Source: Pseudomonadota bacterium (GTDB lineage Bacteria; Pseudomonadota; Alphaproteobacteria; Acetobacterales; Acetobacteraceae). From it: 64,000 nt of DNA. A program made the translations under genes and the position numbers. The first letter of the stretch is position 1. Every line of letters begins with the position of its first letter. The DNA is taken from contig JAJXWD010000010.1 in the NCBI GenBank assembly GCA_021781835.1, positions 1 through 64,000 of the forward strand. The letters are read 5' to 3'. Below are positions 6,840 to 15,756 of the stretch, piece after piece. The notes beneath the pieces are model-generated. The model did not search any database. It was not told where the DNA came from and saw nothing but the letters and a program-made list of their open reading frames with translations.

Positions 6840-8921
6840 ATGGCTGAGACCGACCTGAAACTGATCCGCAATATCGGGATCACCGCGCATATCGACGCGG
6901 GCAAGACCACCACCACGGAGCGCATCCTCTACTACACCGGCGTGTCTCACAAGATTGGTGAAGTGCATGACGGCAACACCACCACCGATTACATGGCCCA
7001 GGAGCGTGAGCGCGGCATCACCATCACCTCGGCGGCCGTGACCTGCGAGTGGAACGGCCACAACATCAACATCATCGACACGCCCGGCCATATCGACTTC
7101 AACATCGAGGTCAACCGTTCGCTCCGCGTGCTCGACGGCGCCATCTTCATCATCGAGGGCGTGGCCGGCGTGCAGCCGCAGTCCGAGACCAACTGGCGCC
7201 TGGCCGACCGCTACAACGTGCCGCGCATCATCTTCATCAACAAGCTCGACCGTACCGGCGCCGATTTCTACCGCGCCTTCGACACGCTGAAGGAGAAGCT
7301 CGACATCGTGGCGCTGCCGCTGCAGCTGCCCATCGGCATCGAGGACCAGTTCCTGGGCGTGGTCGATCTGGTCGAGATGAAGGCGATCATCTGGGAAGGC
7401 GGCGAGCTGGGCGCCAAGTTCCATGACGAGGCCATTCCCGCCGACATGCTCGAAAAGGCCAAGGAAGCCCGCCAGGTGCTGCTCGACACCGCCCTCTCGG
7501 TGGACGATGCCGGCATGGAGGAATATTTCGAGAAGGGCGATGTCGCGGTCGAGACGCTCAAGCGCGCCATCAAGACCGGCGCCATCACCGGCGCTTTCCG
7601 CCCCGTGCTGTGCGGCACCGCCTTTAAGAACAAGGGCGTGCAGCCGCTGCTCGACGCCGTGATCGATTACCTGCCCTCGCCCGTCGATGTGCCCGGCATC
7701 AAGGTCGCGCCCGAGGAAGGCCAGGAGGAAGACCCCAATGCCCGCCGCATCAAGTCCAACCCGACGGCGCCGTTCGCGGGTCTCGCGTTCAAGATCATCA
7801 ACGACAAATACGGCTCGCTGACCTTTGTGCGCGTTTACGCGGGCACGCTGAAATCGGGCGATTCGGTGCTCAACACCACCAAGGGCCACAAGGAGCGCAT
7901 CGGCCGCATGTACAAGATGCATGCCGATAAGCGCCAGGAAATCTCGGAAGTGTCGGCGGGTGACATCGCGGCCTTCGTGGGCCTGAAGGACACCGGCACC
8001 GGTGACACGCTGGCCGCCGCCGAGGACCCGGTGGTGCTCGAGCGCATGGCCTTCCCCGTGCCCGTGATCGACATCTCGGTTGAGCCCAAGACCAAGGAAG
8101 GCGTTGAGAAGATGACGCTGGGTCTGCAGAAGCTGGCCTCGGAAGATCCGAGCCTGCGCCTGAAGACCGACCAGGAGACCGGCCAGACCATTCTCTCGGG
8201 GATGGGCGAGCTGCATCTCGAGATCATCATCGACCGTCTGCGCCGTGAATATGGCGTGGACGCCAATATCGGCGCGCCGCAGGTGGCCTATCGCGAGACC
8301 ATCTCGCGCGAGCACACCGAGACCTATACCCACAAGAAGCAGTCCGGCGGGTCGGGCCAGTACGCCGAGGTCAAGATCGTCTTCGAGCCGCGTGAGCGTA
8401 ACGAGGGCGTGCTGTTCGAGAACAAGATCGTCGGTGGCACGGTGCCGAAAGAGTATATCCCGGCGGTGGAAAAGGGCATCAAGAACCAGGCCGATACCGG
8501 CGTGCTCGCGGGCTTCCCCACCGTCGACTTCAAGTACACGCTGGTGGACGGCAAGTACCATGACGTCGACTCGAGCGCGCTGGCGTTCGAAATCGCCGCC
8601 AAGGCCTGCTTCCGCGAAGGCATGAAGAAGGCCGGCCCGATCATCCTCGAGCCGATCATGGACGTGGAAATCACCACCCCGAACGACCATGTGGGCGACG
8701 TGGTGGGCGACCTCAACCGCCGCCGCGGCATGATCCAGAACCAGGAAGCCTCGGGCTCGACCGTGATTGTGCGCGCCCACGTGCCGCTGAAGGAAATGTT
8801 TGGCTATATCTCGCACCTGCGCTCGATGACCAAGGGCCGCGCGAGCTTCACCATGCAGTTCCACCACTATGATCCGGTGCCGCGCAACATCGCGGACGAG
8901 ATCATGGCCAAGAGCGCCTGA
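6840..8921 (+). CDS. fusA: Translation elongation factor G
   Basis: GTPase that drives ribosomal translocation; 693 residues. G1 is [15 protein letters not shown]2 region RGITIT, G3 DTPGHIDF, G4 [10 protein letters not shown]. Domains II-V follow, with [16 protein letters not shown] and the C-terminal EF-G elements [16 protein letters not shown] and [11 protein letters not shown] 6840 follows GTGGAGG; an in-frame ATG 12 nt upstream is less likely. Unusually, rpsL, rpsG and tuf are not adjacent, so this is either a relocated gene or a second copy. Its strongly C-ending codons suggest high expression. A strong terminator follows. Confidence 0.97.
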   Translation: MAETDLKLIRNIGITAHIDAGKTTTTERILYYTGVSHKIGEVHDGNTTTDYMAQERERGITITSAAVTCEWNGHNINIIDTPGHIDFNIEVNRSLRVLDGAIFIIEGVAGVQPQSETNWRLADRYNVPRIIFINKLDRTGADFYRAFDTLKEKLDIVALPLQLPIGIEDQFLGVVDLVEMKAIIWEGGELGAKFHDEAIPADMLEKAKEARQVLLDTALSVDDAGMEEYFEKGDVAVETLKRAIKTGAITGAFRPVLCGTAFKNKGVQPLLDAVIDYLPSPVDVPGIKVAPEEGQEEDPNARRIKSNPTAPFAGLAFKIINDKYGSLTFVRVYAGTLKSGDSVLNTTKGHKERIGRMYKMHADKRQEISEVSAGDIAAFVGLKDTGTGDTLAAAEDPVVLERMAFPVPVIDISVEPKTKEGVEKMTLGLQKLASEDPSLRLKTDQETGQTILSGMGELHLEIIIDRLRREYGVDANIGAPQVAYRETISREHTETYTHKKQSGGSGQYAEVKIVFEPRERNEGVLFENKIVGGTVPKEYIPAVEKGIKNQADTGVLAGFPTVDFKYTLVDGKYHDVDSSALAFEIAAKACFREGMKKAGPIILEPIMDVEITTPNDHVGDVVGDLNRRRGMIQNQEASGSTVIVRAHVPLKEMFGYISHLRSMTKGRASFTMQFHHYDPVPRNIADEIMAKSA

Positions 8922-8935
8922 TCAGGGGTTGTTAG

Positions 8936-8970
8936 AAAAGCCGGGAAGCGAGAGCTTCCCGGCTTTTTTG
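8936..8970 (+). terminator. Rho-independent terminator of fusA
   Basis: Arms AAAAGCCGGGAAGC (8936-8949) and GCTTCCCGGCTTTT (8954-8967) pair perfectly over 14 bp around GAGA and are followed by more T residues. It starts 14 bp after the fusA stop and separates fusA from the glycan genes. Confidence 0.93.
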
Positions 8971-8981
8971 TTGGGGGGGAT

Positions 8982-9944
8982 ATGGCTGCTGTTGATATTG
9001 CTGTGCCAACCTATAATTGCGCGCGTTGGCTGGACGCGTTCATGGAGTCTGTTATTGCGCAGGACTTTACGGATTGGCGGATCGTTACGCGTGACGATGG
9101 ATCTGTCGATGATACAGCCGTGATGATGGCCATATGGCGAGAGCGGCTTGGTCAGAGAGTTTTGATTATTGAAAATGCCGAGAATAAAAATCTGGGGATG
9201 ATTGGCAATTATGACGCTGTTCTCGGCGCATGCAGTGCGGAGAGAATTATGCTGGGGGATCCAGATGATGTGTGGTTGCCAGGTAAAATGAGCATGACCC
9301 TCCACACCTTAAATTCCATGGAACGTGTTTTTGGAACGACCTGCCCTCTTGTAATCTGCTCAGACGCGAAAGTTGTCGACGAGAGGCAAAATACGTTGCA
9401 TACGTCATTTTGGAAGCGGATGAGGCTGAAGCCGGCGACTGTTTCTGATTTCTCCAGGGTCATGATGGATAATCCTGTCTTGACTTCGACGATGCTTGTG
9501 AACAGGGCTCTGTTGGTGCGCGCTGTGCCGTTGTCGGATGGAGGCATATGTCCGGATTGGTGGATCGCGTTGGTTGCTTGTGCGTTTGGTAAAATTGTCG
9601 CGCTTTCTGAGAAAACAATTTTGTATAGGCGGCATGACGATAACGATTCAGAGGAGCCCGTGGCCTCATCAATAATCGGCGTTGCGTTGCGAATTGGTGT
9701 TCTCAGGAAACGATTTGTGAGGTTGATCGCTAGATCATCTGGGCAGGCAGCTGGATTCAAGCGTCGGTTTGGCGGTGTTGCGGAGCAGGCTAATATTGAC
9801 GCTACTAATCTCCTGGTTGATTTCGCCAAAACGGGCCGTATTTCCGTACGAATAAAAATGCTTGTGAGCCGCGTTTGGTTTGGCTCTCTTTTGAAAACGA
9901 TTGTGTTGCTGCTTATCTATCGGAGTTCGGTGGATAAAAGATGA
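8982..9944 (+). CDS. Family 2 glycosyltransferase
   Basis: GT-A fold glycosyltransferase of 320 residues. The N-terminus VDIAVPTYNCARWLDAFMES leads into the nucleotide-binding TRDDGSVDDT (about residue 36) and the metal-binding DPDD in MLGDPDDVWLPGK near residue 92. A basic C-terminus ends LLKTIVLLLIYRSSV and may lie on the membrane. It probably adds a sugar to a surface glycan; donor and acceptor cannot be read. GGGGGG precedes the ATG. Base composition and codon use (many A/T-ending codons) differ sharply from the neighbours, which suggests horizontal transfer. The disrupted glycosyltransferase follows 16 bp later. Confidence 0.88.
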   Translation: MAAVDIAVPTYNCARWLDAFMESVIAQDFTDWRIVTRDDGSVDDTAVMMAIWRERLGQRVLIIENAENKNLGMIGNYDAVLGACSAERIMLGDPDDVWLPGKMSMTLHTLNSMERVFGTTCPLVICSDAKVVDERQNTLHTSFWKRMRLKPATVSDFSRVMMDNPVLTSTMLVNRALLVRAVPLSDGGICPDWWIALVACAFGKIVALSEKTILYRRHDDNDSEEPVASSIIGVALRIGVLRKRFVRLIARSSGQAAGFKRRFGGVAEQANIDATNLLVDFAKTGRISVRIKMLVSRVWFGSLLKTIVLLLIYRSSVDKR

Positions 9945-9960
9945 TTTTGTGAGGATAAAA

Positions 9961-11067
9961 GTGGTGCAAAGCAATTTTGTTGCGCTCGTTAGCAGGCGTG
10001 AGAGTGATGCGCTTGTGAGGCTGCAAGCGATGCCGATTATTGCCGGTTTGAATGAGTTGGGGATGAAGGCTCATTTGATAAGCAACGCAATCGATTTTGG
10101 CTTTGAGGGCAGTAATTGCGTTATATTTCACTACCATGATGATGTAGCGATCTCGAGGGTGCGTGCTTTGAGGCCGCTTAAAAATGATGTCATATCTGTT
10201 TGTTTAGCTGCTGATATTTATAGTTTTGAACCTTATATACGAATACTTGACATTGTTGATGTCTTTTTGGTGCCTACCTATCTACATAAAAGCGTTTTGT
10301 CGGCCCAAATTTCCAAACCTATTTATGTGTTTGATGAAGGAATTGATATAAGTCTTATAAAAGGCCAGCGTTTTGGGTATATTTCAAATAAAAGTAAAAA
10401 AAATATATTTTGGTTTGGCTATCCGGAGAGTTTTCACAAAAGCATGGCTTCCCTTGAGCCGGTTTTGTGGAGGGCGAAAGAAGAAAAAGCTATTCAATCA
10501 TTTGATATTTTTACGAAACAAAACGGCCTTTTGGCCGGAGGAAAAAAGTAATGTCAAAGAATACAACCATCTTACGTTCAGAAGCGATGTGGAAGAATAT
10601 ACATACTGCTTGTTAAGTCATTTCCCGCTGGATCTTATGATTAACTCTTTTATCAAGTCACCGAATAAGTTGGTGTCAGCGGTTATTGCAGGGGTTGTAC
10701 CGATCGTTTCCGCGACACCGTCGTATAGCGAGATTATGCGGCGTTTTGGTCTACAAAAATTTATGTTTGATCGCCGCGATCCCTGCAAACAATATTACAG
10801 AGATTAGAGCCTGAGGTGGACCAAAACTGTTTGCGGAACTCTGGGATTGTTGAAAATTTTCTTGAAACCTTATTGCCTCGTGGGCGAGCGGAGGCGCTGT
10901 TGAGTGTTTTGGCAGAGTACCGTACCTTGTCGCATCACGACGAAAAATGGCCTTCACTTCAAGTGATGCCAAGACGTTTTCTGCGGCAGCTACCGGTTCG
11001 TGACCACATTCTGGATCTTGTGCCAAGTGCCATTAGAGCCTTACGGGACATATTTGACTCTAAATAA
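9961..11067 (+). pseudogene. GT-B type glycosyltransferase broken by two frameshifts
   Basis: Three overlapping open frames read as one protein. Frame 1 (GTG 9961 with GAGG upstream, to TAA 10551) encodes the N-terminal half. The frame then shifts by +1 near the A6 run at 10543-10548, and frame 2 continues SNVKEYNHL..FIKSPNKLVSAVIAGVVPIVSATPS, a typical GT-B donor-site end, to 10807. A second shift near 10775-10785 returns to frame 1 (SLQTILQRLEPEVDQNC..) ending at 11067. The two shifts compensate, so sequencing error is a real alternative. The region is the most AT-rich in the window and has an A8 run near 10395. Confidence 0.7.
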
Positions 11068-11076
11068 TGAGTTTAT

Positions 11077-13110
11077 TCAGATTTCTTTAAATAGAAAAGA
11101 GCGTAACCAAGCCTTGCGGTCGGTAGAAAGTGCATTCAACGCGCGTGTCACCGCTAAATAAAGAATACCTCCTGGCCAGCTCAGGGTTTCAAAGACATAT
11201 GCCCCTTTCCACGGTGAGCGCAGTCCGGCAAACCAGCCTTTCAAGCCTTGTCCGCGTGGCAGGATGAGAGGTGTTGCGGCTTGATCGTCGGTCGGTTCGA
11301 CGTGAACGAGAAGGCGGCCGGCGGCGCGGGCATTTGGTGGCGGGGCATATGCGAGTCTGGCCAGTTTTTTTTGAACGGCGACGCGGAGCTGGGTAGGCGA
11401 TGCGGTGGTGGCACCGTGCTGCGTTGCATACCATGTGGCGTAATCGCAGGCGCCGCGCTGGATGTTTGCGCGCTGGTCTGTGGCGGCGAGTTCGGCTTCA
11501 CGCGCCGCGCCGCAGGTCACGCAGACAGCTTCGAGCTGCTCGTCATCCTCGCTCAGCCCGGAGACCATGCCGTGGTTGGCCTGCAGGCTGGCTTCGAGCA
11601 GGGAGAGAATTTGAACGGCCGCCATTTCATAAGCTGTATTGGCGCGCCGCGTGTCAGTGATGAGGCCAAAGGAAATATCCCGATACGGGTTTTGACCATC
11701 GTCGGTGAAGCCGAGATAGAACGCCTCGGGCGTCTCCGTGCCCAAACGCTTGGCAAGCGCGCCGATGAGGGCGTGCGTGGTGCCGCGCCAGCCGATATCG
11801 ACCAGCCCCGTGCGGGCTGAGAATATGCCGTTGTCATGCAAATAGCGGATCAGACGATCATGATTTGCCGCCAAGCATTCGTCAAATGACTCGCAGGCCT
11901 CCTTGTCGTTCAGCAGACGGTGCAGTTCCGCGATGTTTCCCTCCTTTTGCCCCAGGCGCGCGCGCGCCGCCGCCAGAGGGCCGGGAGGCAGGTTGAACAT
12001 CGCGCCCAGCCGCGCGATCAAATCGGCCGGACCGCGCAGAAGCCGGAGATCCGTGGTCAGTTGCGCGCGCGTCGCGTCATCGAGGCTGGAGAAGCGCATG
12101 GTTGCCGACATCATCAGCCGGCGCGAGATTTTGAAGTAATCGAGCATGTACGCCCGCCAGAGCGGGGATGTGGGCTGGAGGCGTTTGGCGACTTCATGGA
12201 GCAGAAATCCGTCCCGCGATAAAAACACCAAGCGCTTCAGCCCACGGGCGCGAGCGGTTTCGAATAAAATATATGTGAAGCCGACCAAAGTGGGACCGAA
12301 AACCTCGTACCCCAGACGATAGGCGGGATCTGTGTCGGATGTTGGTGGGGCTTTTGGTAAGGGAGGGAGGGGCGGCGAGCGGCGGACAAAGCGCGTTTGA
12401 AACCCGCGTTCGGCGGCGGCGAGGCTGTCGGCAGCGAAATTATCGCCTATGTGCAGAATTTGGCCGGGGGGTGTGTGTTCCTCACGCGCAACGATATCGA
12501 ACAGCGTACCGCGAAATTTGCTGCTCTGCCAATCAGCCGAGGCGTAAATCCGGGCCAGGCCCGTTATGCCGGCGGCGGCCAGAAGACGTTGCAATTCGCC
12601 GGCTGAATAGCGCGTGTCGGAGATGGCGATTACCCGCTGTCCTTTTGCCAGATAACGCTGCAACTCGGCCGCGAGCGGCGTATTGGCGCGCGTGCAGGTG
12701 ATCTCCTGATCAAGCTCGAAGGCGGCCAGCCGTTCGGCTTCCGGTTCGGCCCAGTCGCCCGCGCCGAGGGCGCGAAGCATGGCTTGGATGATGGTCTTAT
12801 TGTGCATTTCCTCGCTGGTGCCCGCTGACAGATGAGGAAGAAGGAGTTGGCGCTCGATGTGACGGCGGAAAGCAAAGCCGTCGGGCGGGGTTTCAAGCCC
12901 GTGTAGCCGCGCGCTGCGCAGCGTTTCATTTGCCGATTGCCGGGCGGCGTAATGCTCATCGGCTTTACGCTCAAGCAGAGTGCCGAAAATATCGAACGAT
13001 ATGAGTGAGGCGGTTTGGCGGGGAGGCCGGAGCAGCGCCAGGGCGCCGCGAGACAAACGGGAAGCCGTGAGGGCGGAGCGAAGGCTGAGATGGTCGCTGA
13101 TATGGGGCAT
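11077..13110 (-). CDS. Large HAD-family hydrolase-like protein (COG5610 type)
   Basis: A 677-residue protein. The N-terminal HAD domain has the nucleophile motif SFDIFGTLLERK (Asp about 40), motif II VIAISDTRYS, a lysine region SADWQSSKFRGTLFD and the acidic motif ILHIGDNFAADSLAA. The C-terminal half contains FLSRDGFLLHEVAKRL, a possible second HAD-like core, and VDIGWRGTTHALIGAL, found in HAD proteins of capsule and LPS loci. Substrate unknown. It is convergent with the broken glycosyltransferase (9 bp) and divergent from the flippase, so it fits a surface-polysaccharide role by position. Confidence 0.75.
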   Translation of the reverse strand: MPHISDHLSLRSALTASRLSRGALALLRPPRQTASLISFDIFGTLLERKADEHYAARQSANETLRSARLHGLETPPDGFAFRRHIERQLLLPHLSAGTSEEMHNKTIIQAMLRALGAGDWAEPEAERLAAFELDQEITCTRANTPLAAELQRYLAKGQRVIAISDTRYSAGELQRLLAAAGITGLARIYASADWQSSKFRGTLFDIVAREEHTPPGQILHIGDNFAADSLAAAERGFQTRFVRRSPPLPPLPKAPPTSDTDPAYRLGYEVFGPTLVGFTYILFETARARGLKRLVFLSRDGFLLHEVAKRLQPTSPLWRAYMLDYFKISRRLMMSATMRFSSLDDATRAQLTTDLRLLRGPADLIARLGAMFNLPPGPLAAARARLGQKEGNIAELHRLLNDKEACESFDECLAANHDRLIRYLHDNGIFSARTGLVDIGWRGTTHALIGALAKRLGTETPEAFYLGFTDDGQNPYRDISFGLITDTRRANTAYEMAAVQILSLLEASLQANHGMVSGLSEDDEQLEAVCVTCGAAREAELAATDQRANIQRGACDYATWYATQHGATTASPTQLRVAVQKKLARLAYAPPPNARAAGRLLVHVEPTDDQAATPLILPRGQGLKGWFAGLRSPWKGAYVFETLSWPGGILYLAVTRALNALSTDRKAWLRSFLFKEI

Positions 13111-13247
13111 GTATGGCTCGTTGGGGCGCGTTATTTTGGCATGTTTACGGCGGCCCTAAAATAGCGAGTAATCAAGCGTATCATGCTTCGCCTGTGCATT
13201 TGAGCATCCCCCCTTGCCAGCCGCTTGGCCGCAGGCAAAACAGGCGC

Positions 13248-14516
13248 ATGGCCAAGCCCCGTGCTCATCGTTTGCTGTTTGCGTCTGTCGCCGGGGTGGC
13301 GCAGCGTTTGGCGCAGGTGCTTGCCTCGCTGGTTATTTTGCCGCTTGCCTTGCATGGGCTGGGGGTGGCGGGGTTTGGGGTTTGGGGGGCGGCGACGTCG
13401 CTGTTGAGCTTGGCGGGCATGCTCTCATTCGGGTTGGGGGCGGCGCTGGTGGCGCTGTTGCCGCGCGCGCTGGCGGTTGGCGCGCATGAGGATGGCCGCG
13501 CCCAGATCGCCGCCGCGCTGTTTGGCGGCGCGGCGCTGGCGGCGGGGGTGCTGGTTGGCGGGGGAGTGGTTTTGCTGGGCGGCTGGGCGCGCTTGTCGCC
13601 GCCTTTTCTGATCGCCGCCGTGGCGCTGATCGTCAATATCCCGCTCTCGATCGGACCTGATATCTGGTTCGGGCTGCAAAAAGGCCATGTCGCGGCGCTT
13701 TGGGCGCTGGTGCAGACGGTGCTGGGCTTGGCGGGGCTGGTGGCCGGCGTGGGGCTTGGGGCGGGGGTGGTGGCGCTGGTGGCGGTGTTTTATGGCGCGC
13801 TGCTGCTCGCCAATGCCGGCTGTCTGGCGCATGTGTTGCTGGCGCACCGGCACCTACGCCCCTCCGGCCTGCCGCCACGTGCGGTGCTCGGCGCGGTGTT
13901 TGGCAAAAGCGGGTTGTTCTCGCTCGCCACGGCGGCGGCCATGGGCATTTGGGTGTTTGACAATATCATGGCCCTGTCCTGGCTGGGGCCGGCCGCTTCG
14001 GCGCAAATGGCGGTGGCGCTGCGCGTGTGCACCACCGCCACGGGACTGTTATGGGTGTTCACCCAGCCCTTCTGGCCGGGCTTTGCCGATGCGCTGGCGG
14101 TTGGCGACCATGGCTGGGTACGCAAGATGCTGTGGCGTGGCTTGGCGGCGACGCTGGGGCTGAGTGTCGGCGGGGCGCTGCTCATCGTGCTGTTTGGCCG
14201 CCCGGTGCTGATTTTTTGGCTGCACAGCGACCTGCATCTGGGCATGGCGATGATGTGGGCCATGGCCGGGTGGATCGTGGCGCTGACCCTGACCAATGTG
14301 CCGGGCGTGCTGCTCAGCGCCGCGCACCGGATTTGGCCGCAGATTTGGGTTTATGGCGTTGCCGCGCTGCTGGGCTTCGGGGCGAAATATCTGCTGGCGC
14401 CGCGTTTTGGGGTGGTGGGTGTGCTCGCCGTGGCGCCGGTTGTGTGGGTGTTATGGACCGCGCCGATGCTGGGCTGGTTCACGCTCCGCACGCTCAGGCG
14501 CATGGACGAGAATTAA
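13248..14516 (+). CDS. Wzx-like polysaccharide flippase (MOP/MVF superfamily)
   Basis: A 422-residue, strongly hydrophobic protein with about 12 predicted membrane segments in the pattern of O-antigen/teichoic-acid flippases. Such proteins move lipid-linked oligosaccharides across the inner membrane. The ATG at 13248 begins MAKPRAHRLLFASVAGVAQR, where homology is expected; the upstream open stretch is divergent intergenic sequence. It forms a glycan group with the two glycosyltransferases and HAD gene. No polymerase or initiating transferase is in the window, so the glycan is undefined. Confidence 0.8.
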   Translation: MAKPRAHRLLFASVAGVAQRLAQVLASLVILPLALHGLGVAGFGVWGAATSLLSLAGMLSFGLGAALVALLPRALAVGAHEDGRAQIAAALFGGAALAAGVLVGGGVVLLGGWARLSPPFLIAAVALIVNIPLSIGPDIWFGLQKGHVAALWALVQTVLGLAGLVAGVGLGAGVVALVAVFYGALLLANAGCLAHVLLAHRHLRPSGLPPRAVLGAVFGKSGLFSLATAAAMGIWVFDNIMALSWLGPAASAQMAVALRVCTTATGLLWVFTQPFWPGFADALAVGDHGWVRKMLWRGLAATLGLSVGGALLIVLFGRPVLIFWLHSDLHLGMAMMWAMAGWIVALTLTNVPGVLLSAAHRIWPQIWVYGVAALLGFGAKYLLAPRFGVVGVLAVAPVVWVLWTAPMLGWFTLRTLRRMDEN

Positions 14517-14636
14517 CGCCTTGGGTAGCAAGATGATACATTGCCGCTTGGGTGCTGCCGCAATGCGGTCACAAGCGATGCCTATCTGTTGTTTACGGAC
14601 GCGCATCGCGCCGATTGTCGGCAAGGGAATTCTGAT

Positions 14637-14837
14637 ATGACGGTAACCAAAAAACGGTTTGGCGCCACATTGGCCCTGGCGCTGGCGGGAGCCGCGCTTA
14701 CGGGCTGTGTTTATTACCCCAGCGGGTATGGCGATGGCGGCTATTACGGGGCGCCGCCCGTGGCGGTGGTGCCGCCGCCAGTGTTGTTTGGCGGCTGCTG
14801 GGGCTGCGGCTGGCATGGCCACGGCGATGATGATTGA
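14637..14837 (+). CDS. Small Gly/Tyr/Pro-rich lipoprotein
   Basis: A 66-residue protein with a lipoprotein signal: MTVTKKRFG, a hydrophobic stretch, and lipobox LTGC with Cys near residue 23. The mature part is low complexity (YYPSGYGDGGYYGAPP, then PPPVLFGGCWGCGWHGH) and ends in three Asp. AAGGGA lies 8 nt before the ATG. Similar short Gly/Tyr-rich lipoproteins are common in alphaproteobacteria but have no known role. It is end-to-end with recR on the other strand with no spacing. Confidence 0.7.
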   Translation: MTVTKKRFGATLALALAGAALTGCVYYPSGYGDGGYYGAPPVAVVPPPVLFGGCWGCGWHGHGDDD

Positions 14838-15428
14838 TCAGGCCGGGCTGCGGGCGCGGAGCGCGGTGGCCAGCGTGCCTTCGTCGAGCACATCGATGGC
14901 GCCGCCCATGGGCACGCCCTGGGCGAGGCGCGAGAGCTTGACGCCCAGGCCATGCAGCGTCTCGGCCAGGAAATGGGCGGTGGTCGCGCCATCGACGGTG
15001 GCGGGGAGGGCGAGGATCACCTCCTCGACCTGACCCTCCGCGAGGCGCGCGCGCAGGGGGGCGATGCGCAGATCATCGGGGCCCCGCCCGCCAATGGCCG
15101 AGAGCACGCCGCCCAGCACGTGATAGGCGCCGCGATAGGAATGGGTGCGCTCGAGCGCCCATAAATCCGACACCTGCTCGACCACGCAGATCCGCCGCTC
15201 GCGCGTGGGGTCGGCGCAGATGGCGCAGGGGCTGGTGCTGTCGAGATTGCCGCACACGGCGCAGCTGCGCACCAAGGCCGACACGCTTTGCAGGGCCTCG
15301 ATGAGCGGGGCCATGCGCGTTGTGCGCTCGGTGAGCAGCTTGAGCACGATGCGCCGGGCGCTGCGTGGCCCGAGGCCGGGCAAATGGGAGAACAGCCCGA
15401 TCAGGTGGTCGAGCTCGGGGCCGCCCAT
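14838..15428 (-). CDS. recR: Recombination mediator RecR
   Basis: Works with RecF and RecO to load RecA onto gapped DNA. The 196-residue protein has the helix-hairpin-helix LPGLGPRSARRIVLKLL near residue 15, the four-cysteine zinc finger CAVCGNLDSTSPCAIC near 55-70, and the Toprim domain starting RRICVVEQVSDLWALE, with VEEVILALPATVDGATTA. It is the last gene of the leftward dnaX-ybaB-recR operon, a conserved bacterial order, 4 bp after ybaB. Confidence 0.97.
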   Translation of the reverse strand: MGGPELDHLIGLFSHLPGLGPRSARRIVLKLLTERTTRMAPLIEALQSVSALVRSCAVCGNLDSTSPCAICADPTRERRICVVEQVSDLWALERTHSYRGAYHVLGGVLSAIGGRGPDDLRIAPLRARLAEGQVEEVILALPATVDGATTAHFLAETLHGLGVKLSRLAQGVPMGGAIDVLDEGTLATALRARSPA

Positions 15429-15432
15429 GGGG

Positions 15433-15756
15433 TTAGAAAGGCAGCTTCATGCCCGGCGGCAGGCTGATGCCGCCCATGGCGTTGCGGGTTTCGGAGTCCA
15501 TCAGCGCGTCGAGCTTGGTTTTGGCGTCGGCATGGGCGGCGAGGATCAGGTCCTCGAGCATTTCGGCCTCGTTGGGGTCGATCAGCTTGGGGTCCATTTT
15601 CACCGATTTCAGGGCGCCCTTGCCGGTGATGACCACGCGCACCAGACCGGCGCCCGAGGCGCCCTCGATCTCGGCGGTTTCCAGCCTCGCCTGCATCTCG
15701 GCCATTTTTTGCTGCATCTGCTGGGCCTGCTTCATCATGCCGGCAAGGTTTTTCAT
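15433..15756 (-). CDS. YbaB/EbfC nucleoid-associated protein
   Basis: A 107-residue DNA-binding protein of the YbaB/EbfC family. The N-terminal helix [20 protein letters not shown] forms the dimeric pincer, followed by the beta core ([20 protein letters not shown]) and the C-terminal LPPGMKLPF. It is coupled to dnaX by a 4-bp overlap and precedes recR, the conserved arrangement. Confidence 0.95.
   Translation of the reverse strand: MKNLAGMMKQAQQMQQKMAEMQARLETAEIEGASGAGLVRVVITGKGALKSVKMDPKLIDPNEAEMLEDLILAAHADAKTKLDALMDSETRNAMGGISLPPGMKLPF

Noticed and set aside
10541-10551. Programmed frameshift in the second glycosyltransferase
   Set aside because: The A6 run could slip, but a second compensating shift near 10780 lacks any slippery site, so decay or sequence error is simpler.
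8982-14516. A mobile element carrying the glycan genes
   Set aside because: No integrase, transposase, tRNA-associated direct repeat or inverted ends were seen around the region; only composition differs.
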